Assembly: GCA_002794785.1 (NCBI GenBank)
Contig: NBBA01000012.1
Coordinates: forward strand, 1,178,001 to 1,242,000
Direction of reading: 5' to 3'
DNA: 64,000 nucleotides
DNA from: Coniferiporia sulphurascens
Lineage: Eukaryota; Basidiomycota; Agaricomycetes; Hymenochaetales; Hymenochaetaceae
The notes beneath the pieces were generated by a model. It saw nothing but the letters and a program-made list of their open reading frames with translations. It made no database searches and had not been told where the DNA came from. Below are positions 35,239-47,222 of this stretch, piece after piece. The translations under genes and the position numbers were made by a program. Position 1 is the first letter of the stretch, and every line of letters starts with the position of its first letter.

Positions 35239-38135
35239 TTACTTATTTGGTTTGTCCGATTGCAGTGTCCGATCATCGTCCAAAGCGTCCGAATGGTAAC
35301 GTCTAAGCCCGAAAAAACATAAAGAAAAGGAAAGTGGAGAGACTGTCAGGCTGGCTACGCTTCCTCGCCGAAAGGACCCTGCATTTTGAGGGGTTAAACA
35401 TTGTGTATCTCGCATAAGCACGAGTAGCGTTCTCACCCTTGCAAATTGTATTCCTGATAGCCATTCTTGAATGGACAGAAGGGCATACATTGCCTGAATC
35501 GCAATGAGTCGGGTCGTGTGGAATCTAACAATGTAGCGGGGAATCAAGTTGAGCATTTGCAAAATGCGTAAAAAGACAACCAAGGGATGGTAGACTGACT
35601 TCGCGTAGTTGCAAATGCGTTCATGTAGGATACTTTGCTGGTCCTTCTAAGCAATGGGGTCAAAAAGTTACACTAAGCACCAACACATTTTATTTTTTGT
35701 GCTTGCCTGGATGAGAAGGGACTCTCCAGGGAGAATGAAAACAGCTAAATTCTCCAGCGTAGCCTCCGCAGTTGTTTCGGCGTCACAGGTTTGGCTTGTT
35801 AATTTAGTCAGTATGTAGCCGCCAATCGCTGAGATAACATCACAAACCGAATTGTAGTAGCGGCGGCGGTAATCTGACATTGCTCCTTAGTGGAAACGGT
35901 CGAAACGTGCCTTACAACCTGCAGTTCACGACGAGTGAGCGCGACGTCCGTGGTGTCTTTAGTCGATTCCACAAGAAGATATGTAGCTCGGCGCATCACG
36001 TCCTCTTTATTGACTCGCTCAATGTCGTATCTACACGAGCATTAGGCTGCGGTTGTAGTTGTGAAAGGCTTTCGGATAAGGCCGCAGTACGTACAAGCAG
36101 AACTCGGCAAATTGGTCCGAGATTAATCGCCAAGTTGACTGGAAAAAAGAACATAAGTTAGCGTGACTGCCGACGCGGAAAGAAATAAAACAGACCTCGT
36201 CAAACATATCCTTCCAGTGCGGCAAGTTAGAAAAGAGTGCCAAGAGTTCGAAGGCTTGACGACGGATATCTTTCGGATGCGACGGACTGCAATACAAAGG
36301 CGTAAGGCTCCGGCTTGAGAGTGATTAGTACCAAAAGACTATTCCTATTCCACTCACTCCGTGATGCTAAGCAGATCCACACCTACTTTCCACTTTTCCT
36401 CCTAAAGCACAATAAGATTGCTTTTCCTTGCAGTTAATTATAGGTATTTCATACCTTTTCGCCTCGTATGTCCATAGTCCAGTGGCTTAGTAAACTGAAC
36501 CACCACAAACGCCAAAGTCCAGTAAGACAATCACTTGCGGCTTCAGTATAGCTTTGTATATTCGTCGTAAGACATCTTAGTGCGATCAGACAGGATGAGC
36601 AAAAGGCTAACCTATAGGATAATAACGCATTCGATTCCGTGAAGCTACTAATTTCAAAGATACTCATCCAGACGTCGCGTCTCTCGTCCTTATGTCGCAT
36701 TTAAATCAGCTTTGTGTTTGCTTGGTTCATGTGCGATCTTCACGTACATATGTTAGTCCCGAGTCTCGAGAACTTTCGTGTTTCCAAAGCCAGTCCAAAG
36801 CGTCGCGTCTTACTTCTAGAGGGAACGGATGCCTGAATGCGAAATTGTTAAAACATGAAGGGCACAATAGGGATTGCCATACCGCGAGAGATCAGAAAGG
36901 ATGATACACATGTCCCTATGCTCTGTCTGATGTAATAGTGGTCAGCGTAACTGCTCTCCTTCTCGAATGTGCATAACAATTCGCACCTCTGGGATGGGTC
37001 CGAGTAAGTTCCCACGAAATGTCCGGCGTGCCAGCCACAAGTAAGCACATGCGGCAAGTTTCAGAGACACTTGAGTCGTAGTTCTATCCTGACGCTCAGC
37101 AGGATCATTCGTGAACGCCCATTGAACACGAGCCCTTACTTTAACAGCTGCAAGATCGACCTGCAGTCCTCGTGCTCAAGGGCCAAACTCTAGGAAGTTC
37201 AAAACTTAAGATCTGTATTGAACGGAGAACTCAAATCGCCGACCTTGCTCCCAAGACTCGCGCCCGCGCCAATCATGTAGTAGAAATGAAGAAACCCCTT
37301 CTTGCGGGAGTAATAAGGTACTTCATCGCTATAGTTGGCGGTTTGATTAGAAGGTAGGATTATAAAGGTGCATCTTTTTTTATACCTGCATAGCTCCCTC
37401 AAGGCCCGGAGAAATTGTTGACGCGTCTAAAAGGTCCTATGAGACGAAGCGATGACAAAAAAGGAGACCGTTACACTGCCACCGAATATTTCTTGGACAA
37501 GATATTGGAACGAATACTGCAAGAGCCTCAGGGCTGATTTACGCATCTGACATGGTAGCTCGTCTCTGCATGCAGAAGCGAGAGACGGTTAGGACAATAA
37601 GCCTGTCCGCACTTGGCAAATAATCGCAGTATTACCTTGACAGCTCAAGTAAGTCGTCAAGGACCCTTTTTTGACGATAGAGAGGCGAGGGTAAGGAATT
37701 ATGTTGGACCGTTGCGAGTTCCTTGCGCGCGGAAGAGATTCGAGGAAGCATAGTCATAAGCGTTAGAGACTTCAGAAAGATTTCTTTCGCACTAGCGAAG
37801 CTCTGGGACGCTCGATGGGATGCACGTGTCGAGACAGAGATCGTTGAGGCGCGCCTTGAAGGCGCTATCAGTTGTCGAAGAGAATCACCGTCCGCAGAGG
37901 AAGCTAGATCGGTACTATACAGAGTCTCTGCATCGCATTCATGCTGGTCTTCATGGTAGCCGGTTACTACCTGTTGGTGGTGATCACGGGCCATTGCACC
38001 AGCCGCACACTTAGACCGACAAGTAGTGAGATGGATGGAAGGAGTAAGAGAGGGATAGTCGTCGCTTGTAGTTACTTCCAGCAAGCGAGGCTTGTAGATA
38101 TCCCGGCTCCTGTTATGGTCATAGCCTGGCATCAA
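35239..38135 (-). CDS. Unrecognised multi-exon gene, helical-repeat-like
   Basis: Several minus-strand open segments with flanking splice signals suggest one gene of ~8-10 exons; boundaries are approximate. The N-terminal exon (38135-37632) is Ser/Thr-rich, then FASAKEIFLKSLTLMTMLPR and VLDDLLELSR. Later pieces include FTNDPAERQDRTT with LAACAYLWLARRTFRG, ERRDVWMSIFEISSFTES, SPSHPKDIRRQAFELLALFS, RRATYLLVESTKDTTDVAL and MLNLIPRYIVRFHTTRLIAI. The helical, HEAT/ARM-like texture is an impression, not a domain match. It lies between RRP40 and P450 copy C. I do not recognise a family. Confidence 0.4.
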
Positions 38136-38725
38136 ATAAGTATCATGTCAAGCGGTGCCTTGGGTTCCCGTGAGATACACAGGCGATGAACGAGTCGGAT
38201 GTTTGGGATGTTTCCATCAGCGGCGATTTACACGGATGCCAGTTTACTGATGTGTATTTTGGACGATGATGAGTTGATTCCGTTATCTTGTTTGGATCAA
38301 GACCCAGGTCTCACGTGATGGAAACGAGACGCGCTTCGGGGGCTTCCGAAATGCTTTTGATTGGTGCGGTATATACGGCTTCACCAGAACAAGCCACAAA
38401 TGCATAGCAACAGACAAATATGATCCCGTAAGGAATCGGGTTTTACATGACCGCGCGCGGAGCGCGTCCCTGAGGTTAACCACATGTCCAAACAATCAGT
38501 GTCAGTCAATTCACTCACGGGCGGCCGCACAGTGATTTTTGAGAGCTGCTATTGGGAAGAGCCATAAATACATAGTATACAGACATCCGACTTTCCCAAG
38601 TCGGCTGTGTATGCCCACACTCGAAGGCAAGCAGTAGGGCACACTTTTTTATAGCGAGTCAATGAGGGTTGAGGATGGAGGGGGCTTCGATGGCAAAATA
38701 CACAATTGCATGTGTTCGCCGTCCA
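38136..38725. other. Intergenic region
   Basis: This lies between the start of the unrecognised gene and the stop of P450 copy C on the same strand. Nothing further was seen. Confidence 0.4.
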
Positions 38726-41113
38726 CTATTCACCTTTGACAAGGGAGACCTTCAAAGGCAGTCGAGGTATATTGTCCATCGTGCCCACTGTGATAGGCGT
38801 GTATATGAAGCTGAACTGCCAGAATATTTCTGGACCAGGTTCGAAAACAAACGTCTCAAGGAGGACGGATAGTATCATTTCTGTGGCGGATGTAAGGTGA
38901 TTAGAACGTCGTGGAAAATAACTAATAAAGAAACCGTACTCATTTCCATTTCGGAAAACTTGTATCCTCTGTGAAGAGTGAACCTTTCGAATCCCCCAAC
39001 AGATACTAGACGATGATACTCACATGCATGCTCTACCTCCACCAATGAATGTCATCCTGTAATATCATTCAGAATGGCCAGCGCTAAATTATCGAACTTC
39101 CTCAGAGACAAGACATACATTTGTGAGTAAACGCCTGGAAGATGAGCATCCGTAACGCTCTCGGGCAACGGCTTAAGCCAGCGCTCTGGCAGCCATTCCT
39201 CTGCATCTTCCCCCCATATCTCCTTGCTCGAATTGGCACCTGGGATAGGGATTATAATACCTGTTCCCTTTGGCACCATAATCTCTCTGATATCCGTCTT
39301 TCCATCAGCGGCCCTGATTGGCCACTTCAGAGGAAGAATCACGTCCTTCTTAGCCCTGATAAATACAAGATAAGAATCAAATGCGCAGGCCAAAGATCCG
39401 GCGGGAGACAGACGTACACACGGTCAATCAATGGAGCAGGCGGATGCACGCGCATAGTTTCGCGGCAAACGGCGTCGAGATAAGGCAGTGCTTGGAGTGT
39501 GTCGTAGTCGAGGTCGCCGTATTTTTTTACGAGCCAATGTCACTTCCTCGCGTAACCTCGATTGTACGCCCAGATTGAGAGCCAAGAGATGAATTATACG
39601 ACTGACTGCATTCGTTGTAGTATCATGTCCCGCAAGAACAAAGAGACTGTAATAATATTAAATTGTGCTCAGATAAGAGGAAGCAAAATTACTATGCGCA
39701 CTTCATGTGCCCGATTAATTCAGATTCGGGGAGCTTGGCTTCAGCATTAGCTTTGACTAGAAAATCTCAATGTCAGGACGAGACGGGGAAATAGAAGCGC
39801 TAGGTTTGCTTACGCAGGATGCTCATAATATCTTTTCCCTTGCCAACCTGAGCTAGGATTGCTTTATCTCCCTTTTCAATAGCTTCGCGTTTCCCGCGTA
39901 GGATGTTTCGAGAGGAGCTTTCCAAAGTTTCTACGACTTTCCTCATCTCTTTTACCGCTTCAAACAGGATATAGTGCAGGATGCGTTCGCGCAGTCTCGG
40001 GGAGCCGATCTTCACTATCCAAGGTGATAGCTGACGGATAAGAAGGAGCCTGAAGAGCGAAGGGCTAAATGCGTTAAAACTGTCAGTGACTTTCTCAGAG
40101 ACCAGGGTAGGACTGGGCTGTTCCAAGGAAACGGACATGGAGAAGGGGCAGTAACCGTGAAGGGGGACGAAGGTTACTCACAAGAATGTGATAAACGCTT
40201 CAGCATAAGAATCAGATTTCTTCTCTATGTCAAACGCCGAAAACGAATAGCCAAGACCCCCCTGGCCGATGTATTCTAACGCCGCGCGTGAAATCCATGC
40301 TATAACATCGGTATGCCCCTCGTTATTTCGAACTTCACCCTTAAGACACTCTCGCAGCTTACAGTGTAGAGCATACTAAGCATTGGCTTATGACGGAAGG
40401 CGGGAAAGAGTACTTGCCTGATGTACTATAGGATACAACATCGGAAGCATTTCACGCATGTGTTTTGTGGAGAACACGGGGTTGAGCATTTTCCGCTGCT
40501 TTTTATGCTCTTCGCCTGCGAGACCAAAAGAATTTGAATAAATTGCCATCGTACTCTTTGGAAAACACTAACCAATACTCGACTGGAGACATATACCAAT
40601 GACGACCCTGTTAGACCTGGAAAAGAAAGCGTTTAAGTCAGAATGCAACTTTAATAGATCACGACTCGGACGCACACTACTGTCGCTTGTGTTTCTTCAA
40701 ACGTGTACTGATCCTTCACAAAAATATGGTGCAAAGCAAGTGGATCCGAAATATAAAGATGGTCACTCTTTGAAAAAATAATTAGAACGTCGAACAGAAC
40801 AGCCTGACTGAGACACGCCCTACCCCGAGCAGACCCTTAATTCTGATGACATGACCATATTTCTCTCTGAGCCCCCTATGAAAATCCCAGCTGTCCTTAT
40901 TGAACAAATAGCCGAAATGACCTGACCAAAGGCCATACGAAACGTGAGTACAAGGAAGACAGCGCTAACCGGAGATTTACCATTGAGCCACGAAGTACTG
41001 GGAGGGCCAGGGATATTGGACAGAGAGGATTTGGTGAGAAAAGAGCGTGTAACATGCCAGAGTGCGTAGGCGAACAGAAATGCTGCAATTTTTTGTACAA
41101 CTGAGGAATCCAT
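38726..41113 (-). pseudogene. Cytochrome P450 (copy C), frameshifted
   Basis: A full-length P450 of the local family except for one break. N-terminal anchor (KIAAFLFAYALWHVTRSFL), NIPGPPSTSWLNG, GEEHKKQRKMLNPVFS, I-helix LAGHDTTTNAVSR, LPERWLKPLPE and heme loop FIGGGRACI-GYKFSEMEM are intact. It ends LPLKVSLVKGE. In the exon between I- and K-helices a run of seven A (T7 at 39532-39538 on +) replaces the six expected from the paralogues (Ala-Arg-Lys-Lys-Tyr-Gly). The reading frame is lost before ETMR (ExxR) and the heme loop. All other exons stay open, so the break is recent, a strain polymorphism or a base-calling error. An intron at ~40420 starts with GC, as in copy B. Confidence 0.82.
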
Positions 41114-42277
41114 TGAGAACAGGACAGACCAAAACCACTGGCAGTAAGACTTGGCGCTAAGACTCTGTCGAACCCCGTAGTATGATCGGAATTTGCGGGG
41201 GGGAAAGTCTTAGATGCGGGGAGTGTTACTATAATCGACTATGGCAGCAGCGAGCGCGTGGGTCAATAAGGCCAGGCAAACACTTTCTCAAGAGCAGGAC
41301 GCATCCGTGTTACAGGCACAATTGAAGAAGACGCGGCGAACGCCGAACACGAGGGAAGCAGATAGCAAAAGCGAATAGGCACCGATCATAGCCGCTAATA
41401 CGCTCTCAGTATTTATGACACAATCAAAGCCGATTGTTACCGGCCACAAGCTTGAAGAGAGGAGAACAGCGGTGCAAGAGGGGCCTAATACGCTTGCGAA
41501 AAGTCCCAGACCCGGATGCGTTGATTATAGTGACTTTGCCTTCAAAAATACTTTTTTGATATATTGAAGGTAGATAGTTTCCCGTCATGATGGTCCTTCT
41601 CTTAGCATCAATTGTTGATACCGACGTCTATTCTCAGTTGCGCCACCGAAATCAGACCGGTGATAAAGATAAGCCAGTCTCGTCTAGCTCGCTGGAGCTA
41701 GTATGGGGGGAGAGGACGGCCTAACACAGCGAAAAGAAGCAGGTTTCGACCGTGATTTTTATTTTTTGTGACCAACTGCGTCGGATTAATCACGAACCTT
41801 ACTATCACCAGTACCATGTATCTTCAGTCGTAGCTCGCACCGGTCCGAATTGGTGGAACCTGCGGTGGTCTTGGATTCGCGGGGGTCGTCCAATCTCCAT
41901 CCTTCAACTTGGCGGGGATATAGCCCACGAAGCAAGTTTCATAACTGGTTTGATTGAACCGTGCTTGAATATTAGTTCAGAATTGTGATGTGAGGCCGGT
42001 GCAAGTCGTATCTGGAGTCTACTATAGATTTGAACTGCAAGTGCCAATCAAATGTGACCATGATAATCTTTTTATGTAAGTAACGTATACAGTACGTAAG
42101 GACTTGCTTGATTTTCTCATTTAGTCACGAAGGCTGACGAAAACAATCAATACCGCACATGTGAGGTGAACCTATTCACGCCGTTACAAACTCCCTAAGC
42201 TCAAATCCACAAATCTTAGAACTGTGTAGATCCCAGAGAAAACACCATCACTCACTCTCACGATTTATCACAGTTTA
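41114..42277. other. Intergenic region between P450 C and D
   Basis: It carries the copy C promoter and, at about 41225-41530 on the minus strand, a decayed hydrophobic coding fragment listed separately. No intact gene. Confidence 0.5.
41225..41530 (-). pseudogene. Decayed hydrophobic (membrane-protein-like) fragment, copy 1
   Basis: The minus-strand frame reads SVLAAMIGAYSLLLSASLVF, then GVRRVFF, with a stop shortly after. It resembles the LLLLPAS...RRVFLG part of the fragment at 44.9 kb. No start, splice context or intact frame was found. Family not recognised. Confidence 0.25.
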
Positions 42278-44693
42278 TCAGTTTTTGACAAAAGAGACCT
42301 TTAAGGGGAGTCGGGGCAAGCCGTCCGTCGTTCCCTCCGCGAGAGGGAAATGTATGAAACCAAACTGCCAATTGACCCCCGGACCAGGCTCAAAAATAAA
42401 CGTCTCGAGAAGTACGGATAGGACCATTTCTGAGGGCGTGGGAAACAATATTGTCAGGGACTTTCACAGGGAGGGATTCGAAAAGAAAGCTCACTCATTT
42501 CCATCTCGGAAAATTTGAACCCACTGTGAAGATGAGGTTTGATAAATTTGCTCTGAATGTACTCAGTGTTGTACTTACATGCAGGCTCTACCTCCGCCTA
42601 TGAACGTCATCCTATCGTATCATTCAACCGACTGACACGCGTAATCAAATGGGGGGAAGGAGACGTACATCTGAGAGTAAACACCCGGAAGGTGCGCATC
42701 CGCGACACTCTCCGGCAGGGGCTTAAGCCAGCGTTCAGGCTTCCACTCTGGTGCGTCCTCGCCCCAGACGGCTTTGCTTAGGTTTGCACCCGGAATTGAG
42801 ACTATAATGCCTGTACCCTTTGGAACCATAATTTCTGTGATATCTGTTTTGCCATCGACCGCTTTAATGGGCCATTTCAAAGGCAACACCACGTCTTTAG
42901 TTGCTCTGTTGCGAACTTAAATCAGCCCCAAGCATAAGGAAGTGGGAAGTAGACGTAAATAGACGTACACACGATCAACCATTGGGACGGGTGGATGCAC
43001 ACGCAAAGTTTCACGGCACACGGCGTCCAGATAGGGCAGCGCTTGTAGTGTATCGTAGTCAAGGTCGCCGTGTTCTTTCCGCGCTAACGTCACTTCCTCA
43101 CGCAACTTTGATTGCACGTCTGGATTTAAAGCTAGAAGATGAAGTATACGGCTGACTGCGTTCGTCGTCGTGTCATGCCCAGCAAGGACAAATGTGCTAC
43201 GAGTGCAGTTGCGCTTAGTAATCGGAGGAAAGCTATGGTGGAGGACGCGCACCTCATGTGCCCGAGAAGCTCTGCTTCGGGGAGATCAGCTTTCTCATTC
43301 GCTTTGACTAGACAACGTTGTCAGAGGAATTAGCATTGCTACCGAACGTCCAGTTTGACTAACCAGAATGAGCCACGTACGTAAAATGCTCATGATGTCC
43401 TTTCCCTTGCCAACCTGAGCAAGGACTGCTTCGTCACCCTTTTCGATAGCTTCGCGCTTTCCGCGTAAAATGCTCTGAGAGGAGTTCTCCATAGTATTCG
43501 ACACAATCTTCATCTCTTTCACAGTGCCAAAAGAAATAAACTCCAGAATACGTCTGCGAAACCGCGGGGAACCGATTTTTACCACCAAGGGCGAAAATTC
43601 GCGGATGAAGGAGAGCCTAAAGAGCAAGGGGCTAAAAAAGACGAAGTAGTTGGTAAATATTGACCCGTCCTTGTGCACGGTGAGGCAGCAGGGACGGTAC
43701 TATTTTCGAAAACGAGAAGGATTGCGTTAAAAAACGAGACTTACAAGAACATCTTAAGTGCGTCGCTGTAAGAATCGGATTTCTTCACGTCGAGCGCCGA
43801 AAAAGAATAACCGAGGCCTCCCTGACCAATATACTCTAATGCCGCGCGTGAGACCCACGACATAACATCGACAGACTCCTTGTTGTCGCGAACTTCACTA
43901 GCAAGACCATCTCGTAACTCAGAATGGGAAGTATATTTAATTTCAATCAATGACGGGAGATCTGTAGCAGGCACTTACTTGATGAGCTACGGGATATAGC
44001 ATTGGGAGCATGTCGCGCATGTGTTTCGAAGAGAAAACGGGATTAAGCATCTTGCGCTGCTTCTTGTGTTCCTCACCTGCACGATCACGGCGGGCCAAAT
44101 AATCAACCAACGCGGTGTCTCTTATTCTTGTTGCACCACTCACCGAGAGTAGACAGAAGACTTTTACCAATGGTCATTCTATTAGATCTGAATAATAAAA
44201 AAGGACAATGAGTAAAGGAACGTGAGAGTCCAAGATAAAATGCAACTCGACTTACACTACAGTCGCGGGCCTTTCTTCATACGTGTATTGGTCTTTGACA
44301 AGAATATTGTGCAAAGCGAGGGGGTCAAAGACATAAAGATATTCTCTCTTGTGAAAAGTATGAGGACATTTAAGCAGGAGCGGAACGCAGGGCTTACCCC
44401 AAATAGGCCTTTGACTCTAACGACGTGGCTATACTTCTCTCTAAGTTCTCGATGGAACGCCCAACCATTATTGTCAAACAGAAGGTCAAAATGACCTGGA
44501 AAATTGCAATCATAAGAAATATACGCCCATACATGGAAAATGAAGGGACTATAATCTCACCTTTAAACCATGAAGTACTGCGCGGGCCAGGAATATTGGA
44601 GAGAGGGGATTCCGTGAAGAAAGAGTGCGCTACGCGCCAGAGTACATATGTTGACAAAAGCCCTACGATGGTTTGCGCAGGGGAGAGATCCAT
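42278..44693 (-). CDS. Cytochrome P450 monooxygenase (copy D)
   Basis: Intact paralogue. N-terminal anchor (TIVGLLSTYVLWRVAHSFF), NIPGPRSTSWFKG, GEEHKKQRKMLNPVFSSKH, EYIGQGGLGYSFSALDVK, I-helix LAGHDTTTNAVSR, ETLR, WKPERWLKPLPE and heme loop FIGGGRACI-GFKFSEMEM are all present. It ends LPLKVSFVKN. Exon joins were checked around the anchor, C-helix, I-helix, K-helix and heme loop. The intron homologous to the GC-AG introns of B and C has a normal GT here (after VAHQ). It is closer to copy C than to A/B (LAQVGKGKDIMS insert, GGGRAC loop). Confidence 0.92.
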
Positions 44694-44879
44694 TGAGAGC
44701 CGATATGACGCAGAGTAACAACGATGGTTTGGACACTTTAGGGGCCAAACTTTGGGCCGTCAGGACTTCGTGTTTTGCAGTAAGAACGGAGAGAGACGTA
44801 GAAGTATTTATCAACTGGTAATCGGAAACAGTTGAGAGGGGAAGACGGGGTGTTTTGTCGTCCTATCGGCGTCTTTTAT

Positions 44880-45149
44880 GCAGAATCCCAGGAAGACGGT
44901 TGCATGCGCCATCGCCTATGAGATATAAACTCCGAGGAAGACGCGTCGAATGGGGAGACAGGAGAAGAAGCAGATAGAAGAAGCAGGTAGAAGAAGTAGG
45001 TAGAAGAAAGCCTGGGCATACTTGTCTAAGATTGTTAACGCCGTTACCACGATCAAGGCACCCTTGGATGGTATCAGGGTCCTCCAGTCGGACGGCAGAG
45101 GTAATGAAATGGTATCGTTTAAAATACCTGCAGGGACCCTCTGAACCAA
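44880..45149 (-). pseudogene. Decayed hydrophobic (membrane-protein-like) fragment, copy 2
   Basis: The minus-strand frame contains GALIVVTALTILDKYAQAFF, a Leu-rich stretch partly produced by the tandem repeat, then PASSICFF and IRRVFLGVYIS before a stop. It is similar to the fragments at 41.2 and 45.6-46.1 kb. Family not recognised. Confidence 0.3.
44961..45010. repeat. Tandem 13-bp repeat
   Basis: About four imperfect copies of a TAGAAGAAGCAGG-like unit. It falls inside hydrophobic fragment copy 2 and adds Leu codons on the minus strand. Confidence 0.8.
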
Positions 45150-45620
45150 GCTGACGCCTGGATTTAGATTATTCCATCTGCTTAACGGACCATTTTCTAT
45201 TGACTCGCAGTGACTCGGAGCGGACCCGTAGGTACTTCTGTGTCATCTGCCTCCTCTTAACGGAACAGAAACGCGTGATTCCAGTGACGCCAGCTAATAC
45301 AGATAAGTAAACAGCATACGTTCTGATTTGACTCGGAGCTACGCACCCACCGGTTGTAAACATCGATCCAGTATGTCAGCACTCTGGTGACGTGCAGGTT
45401 CAGTCGTCATTTAAAGAAGAGTGTCGATAGCCCGGGGGAAGCACGCAAAAAGGATCGCGCTGATTCAGCTGTGACAGGCTCACTTAATACAAGATGCTGT
45501 TATACATACCAGCAACACTGGACAAAGCGAGCTTCACGGCAGAAACACGCGCTTTGAAATGCCCCGAAAGCAGTTTCGCATTACGGCAGCAGAACAAAAA
45601 CGGCGTTCAGCGGAGTCTTC

Positions 45621-46114
45621 TTATCGGAAAGTTTTCCTTATCGAACCGTGAGCGTTTTTGAAACTTGGTACATGAGGGGAGTCAGGTAGACCGACGTCGG
45701 AGACGAGTGTAAGCATGAGAAAAGCACGGCGAGCCGCACCATCAGCAGGTTTTATGCAAGATCCCAGGCCAGTATGTAAATATAACGTCTTGTGTGAATT
45801 ACGGGCTCGAGGAGGATGTGCTATGCGGGTTCGCATACAGCGGAAGGGTGGAAGAAGCACGCTTGGTCAGCTAAATCATTCGTTCTAATATCGAAGCAAC
45901 TGTAGTCGAATTGTTTAGGCCTGTCGACAGGCACCCGGATCGCTGCGGGCACCCGAATCAGCGCAGTAAGCAAACCAAGAATCACCATAAGCAACACTAT
46001 CCTCCCAGGGATACAGGCCCGAGGTCTTGCAAGTAGTAACATGCTAACATCTTGATAAAGTAACTCGTTGTCTAAGGAATCGCCAGGAGTGTAGTTTTGT
46101 GAAAAGCTGAGCAA
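45621..46114 (-). pseudogene. Decayed hydrophobic (membrane-protein-like) fragment, copy 3
   Basis: One minus-strand frame has a membrane-like stretch (GRIVLLMVILGLLTALIRV) followed by DLADQACFFHPSAVC. The last part parallels DKYAQAFF...PASSIC of copy 2. A second frame downstream has GLGSCIKPADGAARRAFL, paralleling GFCIKDADRTTKHPVF translated past the copy 2 stop. The frame changes and stops indicate decay or unrecognised introns. Confidence 0.3.
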
Positions 46115-47222
46115 GCAGAAGCAGTATTAGTCGTGCTTCTCAATTCAACAACGAATGTAAAAACCGATAGCGTGTATTATGAATGCGAGCCCCTTACAGT
46201 GGGAAAACAGCCTTTCTGGATATTGAGCTGATGTTACGATGCTTAGGAAAGAGGGTTAAAATCACAGCTTATTGAAGCCTATGGAGAGAAGGCTCACATT
46301 CGTGGGTATAGTGTAATACATGCCGATGCGTAATGAAGTTAACGACATAATGTTTTATCAATAGCGTTCAAGTCTTTCTACGCACCCACCACCACTAGGT
46401 GTCTGAGCAATTTTCCGGAGATTTATGTTGTCCAAATAGGTACGATAGCCTTTCCAGTTTTCCCCCGACGTGCCAACTTTGCGACAACTCTGTCCGACCA
46501 CCTCCCCACCGATTTGTACAGCAGCCCGAGTAACCGCCCTGTTCCGGGTAAATTATCCGTCTTCGCATCCGAGTTTGTGGAGTTAAGTGATAACGTGTCC
46601 GACCGCGAAGCGCATGATGTCGCGTAATTTACGTCCTGTCGAGCGCGTACCGTCAGGCTGATTGGGAGTGAGCTTTCAATTGAGGCTTGGAGGCACGGAG
46701 AAACCAAGGAGGTTGAGGGGGCGATTCCGGATGAGGATAATTGATATCACCTAGAGACTGGGTTTTGGGGTACATGCTATTGCACAGCCGGGATACTTGA
46801 AGTTGCGCTGGTCGCACAGGAACCTACTACAGTTATGTGTCGATAGACGGGCCGGAAAGCGGCATTCGTATTTAAACCCTCTAGGTGATCGTCGATGAGA
46901 CGGATATAACAGAAAGGTTGATAGTCGGAAGCAACACGATGAATGTATGCATCCATTTGAGGCTTCTTGTATTCGTAGCTCACGAGCGCGTGTAAGAAGC
47001 TACGAATTGCATATCCAGTGGGATACGGGAAGAGCAAAGAGGAAATGCATCAGCGCTCTTTTTCGGTATTACCAAGACCACCTTTCGATACATCAGAAGG
47101 ACTGAATTTCCAAAACAGGCCTGGGATATGACTGGCCCCTATGATAAGTGCATGTGGCGGGCGTTGACCGTCGGTGACGTTGTATGCGTATTTGGACGGG
47201 AAGCGAGACATCGACTCAACCC

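Larger units (their letters stand above)
44694..47222. other. Gene-poor region upstream of P450 D
   Basis: It holds the copy D promoter, a simple repeat and two decayed hydrophobic fragments (listed). Minus-strand frames at 46423-46707 and 46777-47037 have no recognisable motif and were not accepted as genes. Confidence 0.5.

Noticed and set aside
46423..47037. Two minus-strand frames that could be a Ser-rich C-terminus of a membrane protein
   Set aside because: They could not be joined to the hydrophobic fragments downstream, and no motif supports them.
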